64,000 bases of DNA from contig CAUZRQ010000006.1 in the NCBI GenBank assembly GCA_963582065.1, positions 1-64,000 of the forward strand. Reading direction: 5' to 3'. The translations under genes were made by a program, and so were the position numbers. The first letter of the stretch is position 1; each line of letters opens with the position of its first letter. Shown here in pieces: positions 35,030 to 47,515 of this stretch. Source of the stretch: UBA8437 sp963582065. GTDB taxonomy: Bacteria > Planctomycetota > Planctomycetia > Planctomycetales > Planctomycetaceae. The notes beneath the pieces were generated by a model, which searched no databases, had not been told where the DNA came from, and saw only the letters and a list, made by a program, of their open reading frames with translations.

Positions 35030-36154
35030 TCACCTCTGATATGCCGGCAGGAAGTGCATGTAGACTTCAAGAACCAGCGAGGCCATCGACGTCCAATAAA
35101 CGCGATTGCGTCCCACGACGCTGGCCCCTTCAGAACCGCCAGGAAGATCCCAGCTGCCGTCTTCACGCTGCTTGGAGAGCAGCATTTCACGGACCCGGGG
35201 ATGCCACTGGTTCCAATGCTTGCCACCCGCCTGGTAGTTAGCCTGAATGGCGTAATAGTGGAAATAGTAGAAGTAGCTGATCCCACCAGCCGTGCTCCAC
35301 TCGACTGGAAGTGTTGACATCCAGTCCAGGGCCTTGGTGACGGTGGGATCGTTGAAATGTCCCAGAAGTTGCAGCGAGAGAATCCCCGCGGCGGTCGTCG
35401 GAGCTCGCTGGGCCGGGCTCTGATACCCAAAACCACCCTTGGGATGGGCGCAGCTCTTGATGTACTTGACCGCATTATCGATCGTCTTCTGCGGCACGGG
35501 GATCTCGGCGTTATTGGCCGCTCTCAGCGCCACCACCTGCATCACCGTTACGCTGACGTCCTGGGTACTGGGGTTGGGCTGGTACCGCCAGCCACCGGCC
35601 TTCGACTGGCAGCGGACGATCAGATCGACCGCCTTCCTGACCGCCTGCTCAAGTTTGGGATCGGGATCCATCCCGTACATCTCGGCCATGCACAGTGTGG
35701 TCAGGCCGTGCGAGTACATGGGACCGGAACCGGGGATCCGCTTCGAGCGGAACAGCCCGCTGTCCTCCTGGGTCCGCAATATGTACTTCTTGGCCCGCTC
35801 GAGCACATCTGTGTAGGGGCCTCGTCCGGGCACATGGCCCAGGCCCATGATCGACAGGATTGCCAGCGCGTTGGGCGCGTTGCAGTCGTCCCAGGCCCCA
35901 TCCATCGGCGATCCGTCGCGAATCTGCACCCCGGCCATATACTTGACCGACCGATTCAGCGACTCGGTCACCTGATCAACGATGTCCGTCTCGGTCAGGA
36001 TGTCGGCAGTCGCCGCCTTGGCGGCCTGTTTCTTGGGCTGGGCTCGTACCGAGCGTGTCGTCCCGGCGACGAAGATCCCCCAGGTGACGGCCGCGGCCAA
36101 GCCGACAACCAGCGTTGCGGAGGGCCAGCGGCGGGTGAATCGAGGAACGGTCAT
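35030..36154 (-). CDS. Membrane-anchored alpha/alpha-toroid protein, copy 2
   Basis: 374 aa. It has the same plan as copy 1: N-terminal hydrophobic segment, then GGW/GGF toroid repeats (KAGGWRYQPNPS, EDGSWDLP). The first ~245 residues differ from copy 1 at about a dozen positions. The last ~130 residues differ at roughly twice as many positions, and silent codon changes rise sharply there too. Changed residues include the region after PKGGFGY and around the YFYYFHYYAIQ segment. It follows the cluster B VWA/GATase-like gene by 68 bp. The last third of the proteins may specify different ligands. Confidence 0.8.
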   Translation of the reverse strand: MTVPRFTRRWPSATLVVGLAAAVTWGIFVAGTTRSVRAQPKKQAAKAATADILTETDIVDQVTESLNRSVKYMAGVQIRDGSPMDGAWDDCNAPNALAILSIMGLGHVPGRGPYTDVLERAKKYILRTQEDSGLFRSKRIPGSGPMYSHGLTTLCMAEMYGMDPDPKLEQAVRKAVDLIVRCQSKAGGWRYQPNPSTQDVSVTVMQVVALRAANNAEIPVPQKTIDNAVKYIKSCAHPKGGFGYQSPAQRAPTTAAGILSLQLLGHFNDPTVTKALDWMSTLPVEWSTAGGISYFYYFHYYAIQANYQAGGKHWNQWHPRVREMLLSKQREDGSWDLPGGSEGASVVGRNRVYWTSMASLVLEVYMHFLPAYQR

Positions 36155-36222
36155 GGAGTGCCGGTGGGTTGGGTGACTTGGCGATGTGTCGTGAAGATTC
36201 TCTGAGAGCCGTGGTTCGGAGA

Positions 36223-38667
36223 TCAGGAAAGTCCCATCAGCCGGCGGATGCCGACGTCGATCGAGTAGACGACCACCAGCACGACCAGCACCAGCCAGTT
36301 GTCCCAGATGGTCGCCTGGTCCTGTCGGCGGGTGGTCATGGTCTTGCCGGTCAGCAACGGTCCAAGAGAACCGAGCTGGTCGATCGGGATCAGCTTGCCA
36401 CCGGTGGCCTGCGAGAGTCCTTCGAGCGTGGCCCGGTTGAGCTGTGGTTTGCGGAACTCCTCGGGAGCGATCATCACGTTCAGCAGCGCCTCGGCCCCCT
36501 GCTCGGCATCCCCGGACGGGGGAGTGAACGACACGGCGTGCTTGCCGGCCTCCTCGGGCAGGAAACTGCCCCGGTAAAGTCCGGCTTGCCGAGAATCCAG
36601 TTGCAGTTCGACGGTCGTGCTGCCACCGGGTCCGTTGATGGCCACGGCCAGTTTTTCCTCGTCCCGACGTTTCCCGTCCGCGTCGGCGAACGCCGTCAGT
36701 TCGATCGTCGCCTCTTCGCCCGGCTGCACCCGCACCGGCCGCACCTCGATGAAGCTCTTGTTCCCCCCGCTCTCGTCCCGCGGCGCCATGAACCTCAGGC
36801 TCTGGCCCCAGAACTTGTAGAAGAACCGATCGCCGACGGTGCGTCGCCAGAGCCATGTCGAGTCGGTGGCGATGAACATCACCTTGCCCGCGCCGGCCGG
36901 GTGCCACGAAATCAACGGCAGCTTGCCCTGGGCCAACCGCACCGACGGGTTCCAGGCCAGCACCTCGGCTCCGGCCGACAGCCGTTCAACCGCCGCGCAC
37001 CAGTAATACTCGGGCATCCCGCTCCAGACCACCTGGTTCCGTCCGGTGTCGTCGTAGAGCCGCATCGTCTCGTGCACGGCTCCGTTGGCCGACACCTCCA
37101 TCCGGAACGGCTCGAACACCTTCGCCTCGCGGCCGGCCACACCCTCCTTGATCACCACCGGCAGCAGTTCCCGGAAATCCGGACCGTAGGCGTGCGGCAT
37201 GTGCTCCGATCCCGCCTCGACGATCAACCCGACACCCTCTTCCTGGACGGCCCGGATCAGCAGGTCCTCGCGTTCCGGGGTGAGGAATTCCGGCGAGACA
37301 TCTCCGAGCACGATCACGTCGTACTCGCTGATCTCCTCGATCGTCGCCGGAAATGCCTTGTCCTGTTCGGCTTTCGGCTGTCGCCGCCACTCGGTTTCGA
37401 CCACCACTTCGGGGTCGTCTTCGCTGAGCCGGCCGGCCACGCCGTTGTCCCTCCGCATGGCGTTCTTCAGGAACCGGAAGTCCCAGCGGGGACGGCCGTC
37501 GATCAGCAGCACCTTGAGTTTCTCTTCGCTGACCCGCACGTAGGCCACGTCGTGGTTGTTGGCCCGCAGTTGCTGGCTCTCGTTGGGATGTTCGGGCACC
37601 CGCACCTCGAGGTACTGCGGCCCCGACTCCTCGGCGACAAAGGTCAGTTCGACCTGCTGTTGCTCGGTTCCACTGAGCACCAGTTCCTTGGTCGCCAGCA
37701 CCGTCTCGCCCTCGCGGCTGTGTGAGACGAGTTCGACCTTGACCGGCTGTCCGTCGAATCCGTGAGCCTCGATCGTGACGTGCACCCGCACGGTGTCCTT
37801 CTTGGCCACCAGCCCGCTGGTGTAGACATCGATGATGGCGACGTCCTGGATGTCGGCTGTCGAACCGACCGGCACGGTGAACACCGGTGCCCCGTCCCGG
37901 CGATAGCTTCGAGCCGCCGCCGCCGCGTCGGCCGGGCTGGCTCCCCCGGTGTTTTGTCCGTCCGAGAACAACAGCACACCACTGATCCGCTGTCCGGCGG
38001 CGCGATCGAGTACCCCGAGCACGGCGTCGCCGAGGTAGGAGGCGTTGGGTTGCGTGACGGCGATCCCGGCCCCCGACTCATCTCCGCCCTCGTCGTCGCC
38101 AGAGAGTTCAATCGGTTCCAGGCGGCGTGCAAAAGCGAAGTACTGCACGTCGTACTTTTCGGCCAGCTTGTCGAAGACCTCCTCACGAGCCACCTCGACG
38201 GCCTCCTCGGCCAGTTGCACCCGCCCGTACCCGGTGATCATTTCACGGACATCGGCCTCCAGCGACCCGTCGTCACCGACGGCCAACCCCACCGCCCGCG
38301 CCACCGCCAGCCGCTCCTCATCGGTCTCGAACGGCCCCGCCGGCAACTGCATGCTCTGCGAAGCGTCGAAGACGACCGCCAGGATCGGCTTCTTGTCGAT
38401 CTCCTCGGTCAGCCGCAACACCGGACTGGCCAGTACCAGGATCAGCATCGCCAGCACGAAGACGCGGGTGACGGTCAACGCCACCCGGAAGCCGCGGCGG
38501 ACCGTCGCCAGGTTGCTCCGCTGACGGTCGTAGATGAACCAACCGGCCGGGATCACCAGCAGCAGGGCATACAGCCACAGCGGCCGCTGGAACGCGACAT
38601 GGGTGTCGGAGATGTTGATGACCATCTCGTCGGCTACGCCGATCGACCGCAACAACGACTCGAGCAT
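36223..38667 (-). CDS. Cluster B VWA / GATase-like membrane protein
   Basis: 814 aa. N-terminal membrane segments (PLWLYALLLVIPAGWFIYD, VFVLAMLILVLASPVL) lead to a VWA domain (LAVVFDASQSMQL). This VWA domain is interrupted by an acidic insert near VRQYFAFARR-like text and carries GVLLFSDGQNTGGASPADA. The GATase-like part is at about 390-510 (KVLLIDGRPRWDFRFLKNA, DVIVLGDVSPEFLTPER, GLIVEAGSEHMPHAY), with no catalytic Cys. The C-terminus ends in a membrane segment (NWLVLVVLVVVYSIDVGI). It is paralogous to 24549-26789. It lies after the DUF4175-like gene, whereas its cluster A counterpart lies before it. Confidence 0.8.
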   Translation of the reverse strand: MLESLLRSIGVADEMVINISDTHVAFQRPLWLYALLLVIPAGWFIYDRQRSNLATVRRGFRVALTVTRVFVLAMLILVLASPVLRLTEEIDKKPILAVVFDASQSMQLPAGPFETDEERLAVARAVGLAVGDDGSLEADVREMITGYGRVQLAEEAVEVAREEVFDKLAEKYDVQYFAFARRLEPIELSGDDEGGDESGAGIAVTQPNASYLGDAVLGVLDRAAGQRISGVLLFSDGQNTGGASPADAAAAARSYRRDGAPVFTVPVGSTADIQDVAIIDVYTSGLVAKKDTVRVHVTIEAHGFDGQPVKVELVSHSREGETVLATKELVLSGTEQQQVELTFVAEESGPQYLEVRVPEHPNESQQLRANNHDVAYVRVSEEKLKVLLIDGRPRWDFRFLKNAMRRDNGVAGRLSEDDPEVVVETEWRRQPKAEQDKAFPATIEEISEYDVIVLGDVSPEFLTPEREDLLIRAVQEEGVGLIVEAGSEHMPHAYGPDFRELLPVVIKEGVAGREAKVFEPFRMEVSANGAVHETMRLYDDTGRNQVVWSGMPEYYWCAAVERLSAGAEVLAWNPSVRLAQGKLPLISWHPAGAGKVMFIATDSTWLWRRTVGDRFFYKFWGQSLRFMAPRDESGGNKSFIEVRPVRVQPGEEATIELTAFADADGKRRDEEKLAVAINGPGGSTTVELQLDSRQAGLYRGSFLPEEAGKHAVSFTPPSGDAEQGAEALLNVMIAPEEFRKPQLNRATLEGLSQATGGKLIPIDQLGSLGPLLTGKTMTTRRQDQATIWDNWLVLVVLVVVYSIDVGIRRLMGLS

Positions 38668-38717
38668 TCTCGGACTACGCCCCCTTCCGTGGTCGGCTCA
38701 ACGAGCCGAACGCGGAG

Positions 38718-42674
<3,957 letters not shown>

Positions 42675-42698
42675 GAATCGTTCCTACCAAGCGGTGCC

Positions 42699-42720
42699 AG
42701 CCGACGTATCGATGTCGGCT
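42699..42720 (-). other. Hairpin in the leader of the cluster B giant gene
   Basis: AGCCGAC (42699-42705) pairs perfectly with GTCGGCT (42714-42720). A G-T and a T-A pair extend it to a 4-nt loop. It lies 24 nt upstream of the start at 42674, in the 128-bp gap after the BatA gene. There is no U-run behind it. It may stabilise or cut the polycistronic mRNA, or act as an attenuator. Confidence 0.4.
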
Positions 42721-42802
42721 TGTGTGTGAATGGTGTATTCAATGCCGGAACCCGGAGGTTGTCAATCGCTGTCTTCGGGCACGGGAAACTGGATAAGACA
42801 CG

Positions 42803-45295
42803 TCATTCGCTCGCCGCGCCCGTCGGAGCCTCTTCGGTCACGTCCGCCCCGGTCATTCGGCCAACCCAGCTCCCGGGACTCAACTGCTTGATCCGCTCCA
42901 TCGCCGTGTCATCCTCCTCGCCGGCGACCTGTCCGCTAAGCGTCGAGAGCAGGAACTCGACCACGATGACCAGGAACATCACGTAGATCAGCCATCGCCA
43001 GATCTCGTTCTGGGTCCCCGGTTCTCCGAATTGCTGCTGGGCATGGGCACTGGCATCGACCACCTTCAGCGTCTTGCCGGCCACCAGCCCCTCGAGCATC
43101 GCGGCCGTCTCGACCTCGATCCGTTTCATCCGTTCGACCGCTTCGTTGGGGTCGTCGGCGCGTTCGAGGTTGCCACCGATCGTCTTGAAATCGGACTCGC
43201 CGGGGGCCAGGTTGACCGCGAACGCCAGCCGACCCTCCTTGGGCCGAGCCGTGTTTCCGCCACTGACCTCGACTTCGTAGAACCCCTGGTGCACCGTCCG
43301 GTCGAACGCTCCGACCAACCGTGCCCGGGACCGCTGGAACTGCTCGAGGGGATTCACCTGCCCGCCGGGGCCGGTCACCTTGGCCGAAACCGGATCCCAA
43401 TTGGCCTCGTCGGCAAAGAACTCGGCCGTCCCGCCCGCTCCCACCACGCTCGGGCCGCCCAGTTCCGGCTGCTTCATCACGTGGCTGACCATCCGCAGCA
43501 ACAGCGGCACGAACTCGGGCCGCATCGGCAGGTTGGTCCATTTCGAGTGAAACGGGAAGGCGGAGAGCACAACCTGTCCGTCTCCGTAACGTCCCTCGAT
43601 CATTGCCGGTGAATCGCTGCCGGCAAAGGACATCAGCGGCCAGCTGCTGCCCCGCTCCTTGGGAAGACCCAGGGCAAAGTGACGGTAAACCTGCACCCGG
43701 GTCAGGTAGGGCCCATCGCCGCCAGCGAAGACCGAGAGGATCTCGTTGGAGAAATCGATGTTGGCGAAACTCGAAAAGGTCTCGGTCTTCATCGGATCCC
43801 CGACGGCCGCCGCCAGCGAGGCCGCCAGCATCGGGACCTCGGCATCGTTGGGGTCGGGGAAGAACTGCTTGGTGTAGATCTCGGGATTGACCTTCTCGCC
43901 GGGCAACACGATCAACCCGCCGCCCTTGTTGACGAAGTTCCTCAACAGCGTGAAGCGGGCGGCGTCGAGTTGACCGCAGTCGGCCAGGATCACCACCATC
44001 GCCTGGTTGAGCGCATCGGTGTTGAGTTCGGCCTGGGGAATCTCTCGGACATCGAGCGAACGGACGAACTCGCGTCCGGTCGCCGCCGGGACCGCCTGGT
44101 CCCCGTCCTCTTCCCCATCCGTCTTCTCGCCCTCGGTCATTTCCTCATTGGGAGAATCGGTCGCGATCAACGCGGTCTTGATATAGAGCGCCGAGTCCTC
44201 AAGCGGGTTGGGGTTGGGATTGCCGTTGACCAGCAGCACGCCGACCTGGGGACGAACGTCGAGCGTGAAGCGGAAGATGTTGTCATCGAGAAACGGGTCA
44301 CCGGGAATCTCGAACTGGCCCTTGAGCATTCCCGGCTCGGTGGGCACGTAGATCACCTCCAACTCATCGGTCTTACCGGCCGCCACGGCCAGCGGCTGCC
44401 GATCGACCTGCTGTCCGTTGATACTGGTGGTGACGGCAAAGCCGCTGGAGGTGGCCTTGGTGGGAGAGAGGTTGCGGATGCGGGCCCGCAGGGTCACCGG
44501 CAGGCCGACGATCACCCGCGCCGGAGCCGGGGCGTCACCGATCACGGCCTTGTTGTTCAGCGGCCGGCCGCTGCCGACATTGACCAGCCGCAGTTCGGCG
44601 TTCCCGGGCATTTTCACCGCGCTCTCACCGCCCCGGAACTCCTCCCAACCGCTCTGCTGCAAGTCGGTGAAGAGGTAGACAACCGGATCCTGAAACTTGG
44701 AGAGTTCGGCATTGTCGCCGGAGAACAGCTGGGAGAAGGCCGCGTAGAGATTGCCGCGTGAGGGCCCTGTGTCGAGGTTGTCGATTTCGTTGAAGATCTC
44801 CTCGGTCGACGCCTGGAACCTCCGCAACAACTGCTCGGGACGCTCGCCCACCCGGATCAGCGTCACGTGATCACCGGGCTTGACATGGGCCCGCTTGGGA
44901 TCGAGCAGTTCACGAGCGGCACCCTTGGCTCGCTCGAGAGCGGTGACGCCATCGGTCGCCGCCCCCATGCTGGCCGATGTGTCGAACATCAACACCACGT
45001 CGCGGCTGCCAGCTCCGCCGCCGAAGAGCGATTCCCAGTAGTCGGGCATCCGCATCCGCGAAACGGCAAAGACCATGAACAGCAGGAACAACGTCCGCAG
45101 CAAAGCGATCAGCCACTCGAGGAACTTCATCCGCCGCCGCTGCTGGACGTAGCTGTCGAAGAGGAACCGAAAGGTGCTCAGTTCGACCGTCTTCAGCCGG
45201 TGCAGCGTCAGCAGGTGCAGCAGCACGGGGATCAAGGCCAGTGGCAGAAACCACAGCAACAGCGGATTCGTAAACAGGGTAGTCAATCCGCCCAC
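42803..45295 (-). CDS. Cluster B BatA/VWA membrane protein
   Basis: 830 aa, GTG start at 45295. The BatA anchor is LLLWFLPLALIPVLLHLLT with TVELSTFRFLFDSYVQQRRR. A second membrane segment follows (LLRTLFLLFMVFAVSRM). The VWA domain has DVVLMFDTSASMGAA and VVYLFTDLQQSGW. A GATase-like domain is at about 350-500 (GVLLVNGNPNPNPLED, MVVILADCGQLDAAR, GGGLIVLPGEKVNPE) without a catalytic Cys in the usual place. The C-terminal membrane segment is WRWLIYVMFLVIVVEFLL. It is paralogous to 26832-29285. It lies 45 bp after the DUF58 gene. Confidence 0.85.
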   Translation of the reverse strand: MGGLTTLFTNPLLLWFLPLALIPVLLHLLTLHRLKTVELSTFRFLFDSYVQQRRRMKFLEWLIALLRTLFLLFMVFAVSRMRMPDYWESLFGGGAGSRDVVLMFDTSASMGAATDGVTALERAKGAARELLDPKRAHVKPGDHVTLIRVGERPEQLLRRFQASTEEIFNEIDNLDTGPSRGNLYAAFSQLFSGDNAELSKFQDPVVYLFTDLQQSGWEEFRGGESAVKMPGNAELRLVNVGSGRPLNNKAVIGDAPAPARVIVGLPVTLRARIRNLSPTKATSSGFAVTTSINGQQVDRQPLAVAAGKTDELEVIYVPTEPGMLKGQFEIPGDPFLDDNIFRFTLDVRPQVGVLLVNGNPNPNPLEDSALYIKTALIATDSPNEEMTEGEKTDGEEDGDQAVPAATGREFVRSLDVREIPQAELNTDALNQAMVVILADCGQLDAARFTLLRNFVNKGGGLIVLPGEKVNPEIYTKQFFPDPNDAEVPMLAASLAAAVGDPMKTETFSSFANIDFSNEILSVFAGGDGPYLTRVQVYRHFALGLPKERGSSWPLMSFAGSDSPAMIEGRYGDGQVVLSAFPFHSKWTNLPMRPEFVPLLLRMVSHVMKQPELGGPSVVGAGGTAEFFADEANWDPVSAKVTGPGGQVNPLEQFQRSRARLVGAFDRTVHQGFYEVEVSGGNTARPKEGRLAFAVNLAPGESDFKTIGGNLERADDPNEAVERMKRIEVETAAMLEGLVAGKTLKVVDASAHAQQQFGEPGTQNEIWRWLIYVMFLVIVVEFLLSTLSGQVAGEEDDTAMERIKQLSPGSWVGRMTGADVTEEAPTGAASE

Positions 45296-45340
45296 TGAAT
45301 GGTCCTTGTCGGTGTTGGGGTTCGGGGACTCTCGAAACCG

Positions 45341-46234
45341 CTAGAAAATCCGGTGGCGCTTGTCCAGGTAGGCGGCCAGGAACTTGTCGTACGGCTTCGA
45401 CGTGTCACACAGTTCGTAGCTGATGCGTCTTTCGAGGCAGTCGCGTTTGATCTGGTCGGTGAACTGGTTGATCCGGGAAAGGTACCGGCGTCGGAGGCTC
45501 TTGGGATTGGCCACGACGCGGCCGGCCCCTTCCATGTCCTTGAACCGCGTCAACCGGTCGTAGGGAAATTCCAGCTCGGCCGGATCCATGGTATGAAAGA
45601 CGATCACTTCGTGGTTGTTGTGCCGGAAGTGCCCCAGTCCACTGGCGATCGATTCCTCGTTGTCGATCAGGTCGCTGATGACGATGATCAACCCCCGTCG
45701 CTTGGTCCGCTCGGCTGCCTCGTGCAACACGGCCCCCACGTCGGTTTCACCTCCGGGATCGACGCCGTCGAGTGATTCGAGGATGCGGCGGAACTGGGTC
45801 GGGTGCGCCTTGGGCGGAATGAAACGCCGCACGCTGGTGTCGAACTCGACCAGCCCCACCGCGTCGTTCTGACGCAGCAGCAGGTAGGTCAGCGCAGCGG
45901 CGAGGTACGAGCCCCAGGAAAGCTTGGTCTGGTCGCCCGAGCCGAAGTTCATCGAGGTCGAACAGTCCAGCAGGATGTAGGCCCGCAGGTTCGTCTCGTC
46001 CTCGTACAACTTGACGTAGTACTTGTCCGAGCGAGCGACGATCTTCCAGTCGAGATTGCGGATCTCGTCGCCGGGCGTGTACGCACGGTGATCGAGGTAC
46101 TCGACCGAGAAGCCGTGATAGGGACTGCGGTGACGTCCTGTCAAAAACCCCTCGACCACCTGCTTGGCCACCAGTTCCATGTTGCCGACGCGGTGCAGCC
46201 CGGCGGGATCGAGGTATTTCTGCTTTGCCGCCAT
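45341..46234 (-). CDS. Cluster B DUF58 protein
   Basis: 297 aa. It shows the full DUF58 signature: RHRSPYHGFSVEYLDHRAYTPG, IRNLDWKIVARSDKYYVK and DETNLRAYILLDCSTSMNFG (DCSTS MIDAS-like). No membrane segment is present. It is 47 bp after the MoxR gene and 45 bp before the BatA gene. It resembles the cluster A copy throughout but is clearly a diverged paralogue, so the cluster duplication is old. Confidence 0.92.
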   Translation of the reverse strand: MAAKQKYLDPAGLHRVGNMELVAKQVVEGFLTGRHRSPYHGFSVEYLDHRAYTPGDEIRNLDWKIVARSDKYYVKLYEDETNLRAYILLDCSTSMNFGSGDQTKLSWGSYLAAALTYLLLRQNDAVGLVEFDTSVRRFIPPKAHPTQFRRILESLDGVDPGGETDVGAVLHEAAERTKRRGLIIVISDLIDNEESIASGLGHFRHNNHEVIVFHTMDPAELEFPYDRLTRFKDMEGAGRVVANPKSLRRRYLSRINQFTDQIKRDCLERRISYELCDTSKPYDKFLAAYLDKRHRIF

Positions 46235-46281
46235 CGTGGCCGGCCTCGGGGGAGAGAGTTCAGAGAGTCACAGCCGCTGAC

Positions 46282-47310
46282 CTACAACTCCTCGCTGGTC
46301 TGCTCGCAGAGATCGCTGATGATCTTGTCGGTCGTCACGCCATCGCTCTCGGCAGAAAAGCTGGTAACCAACCGGTGCCGCAGCACCGGAAAGGCCACGT
46401 AGCGGATGTCCTCGATCGAGGCGTTGAACCGGCCTTCGAGCAACGCGTTGGCCTTGGCTCCCATCAACAGCGCCTGGCAGGCACGGGGACCAGCCCCCCA
46501 GGTCAGGTACTGCTTGACGAAATCGGGCGAGTCGTCAGCGTCGGGCCGCGTGCCGCGAACCAGCCGCACGGCGTAGGACGCGATGCTCTTGCCGACGATC
46601 ACCTTCCGCACCACCTGCTGAAGTTGCATGATCTCGGCACCGTCCAGCAGCGCGTTCAGGTCGGGCTTGTCCTGCGACGTGGTCGTCTCGGCAATCTCCA
46701 GTTCCTCTTCGAAGGTCGGGTAATCGATCAGGATCCGGAACATAAACCGGTCGAGCTGGGCCTCCGGTAGCGGGTAGGTGCCCTCCTGTTCGATCGGGTT
46801 CTGGGTTCCCAGCACCAGGAACGGACGTGTCAGTTCGAAGGTCTGTCCGGCGATCGTGATCTGGAACTCCTGCATCGCTTCCAGCAGCGCTGCCTGGGTC
46901 TTGGGCGGGGTCCGGTTGATTTCGTCGCCGAGAATGATGTTGCCGAAGATCGGACCCTTGACGAACTTCATCCGCCGCCGACCCGTGCCCTCTTCCTCCT
47001 CGAGGATCTCGGTACCGGTGATGTCCGAGGGCATCAGGTCGGGAGTGAACTGGATCCGGCTGAAATCCAACGAGAGCATCTCGGAGATCGAGCTGATCAT
47101 CAGGGTCTTGGCCAGTCCGGGCACCCCCTCCAGCAAGCAGTGCCCCTGGGCAAACAGTGCGATCAGCACCTGCTTGAGCACGTCTTCCTGGCCGATGATC
47201 ACGCGGCTCAGTTCATTGGTCAGCTTGCCATAAATCTCGGCCGCCTGCTCGGCTGCCTTCAGATCCTGCTCGTCAACTTGCCCCGTGCCGGCGTTCAATT
47301 CAGTCGCCAT
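46282..47310 (-). CDS. Cluster B MoxR-type AAA+ ATPase
   Basis: 342 aa from the ATG at 47310, with GAGGG about 6 nt upstream. An in-frame extension further upstream looks non-coding. Walker A is GVPGLAKT, Walker B IILGDEINR, and the arginine-finger/sensor region LVLGTQNPIEQEGTYPLPEAQLDRFMF. The length and motifs are normal for MoxR. It is the first gene of cluster B. The 205-bp gap upstream (47311-47515) contains a candidate promoter. Confidence 0.95.
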   Translation of the reverse strand: MATELNAGTGQVDEQDLKAAEQAAEIYGKLTNELSRVIIGQEDVLKQVLIALFAQGHCLLEGVPGLAKTLMISSISEMLSLDFSRIQFTPDLMPSDITGTEILEEEEGTGRRRMKFVKGPIFGNIILGDEINRTPPKTQAALLEAMQEFQITIAGQTFELTRPFLVLGTQNPIEQEGTYPLPEAQLDRFMFRILIDYPTFEEELEIAETTTSQDKPDLNALLDGAEIMQLQQVVRKVIVGKSIASYAVRLVRGTRPDADDSPDFVKQYLTWGAGPRACQALLMGAKANALLEGRFNASIEDIRYVAFPVLRHRLVTSFSAESDGVTTDKIISDLCEQTSEEL

Positions 47311-47374
47311 GTGTCCCTCACTGCCTGGGTCCACAGCCTCCATGCCGCCCCCAACGGCCGGCATCCGTGGCCCC

Positions 47375-47402
47375 AAGCTACAGTGATCCGGCCGCCAGTC
47401 AA
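47375..47402 (-). promoter_or_regulatory. Candidate promoter for cluster B moxR
   Basis: On the minus strand TTGACT (47402-47397) is followed after 16 nt by TAGCTT (47380-47375), about 64 nt before the ATG. The -35 match is good and the -10 weak. Nothing else stands out in the 205-bp gap apart from a weak 6-bp hairpin near 47342-47364. Confidence 0.3.
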
Positions 47403-47515
47403 CCGAACGCGTCTGAATCGGTTGATGGGTTGCGGCGTCGATTTGCCTGGAGATGTTGATCGAAGCCGAATGACCGACCGTCGGCAGGTGATCTCGGAAA
47501 CACCAGCCGCTGTCG

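Larger units (their letters stand above)
33790..36197 (-). repeat. Tandem gene duplication, about 1.2 kb per unit
   Basis: Unit 1 is about 33790-34961 and unit 2 about 35030-36197. Homology includes the ~40 bp upstream of each ATG (shared leader with GGTTGGGTGACTTGGCGATG) and stops just beyond GTGTCGTGAA. Within the units, near-identity covers about 34250-34961 against 35490-36197. The gene ends (33790-34250 and 35030-35490) are much more diverged. Confidence 0.85.

Noticed and set aside
36155..36907. In-frame N-terminal extension of toroid copy 2
   Set aside because: It runs into the C-terminal coding part of the VWA/GATase gene in another frame; the ATG at 36154 starts a proper signal segment shared with copy 1.
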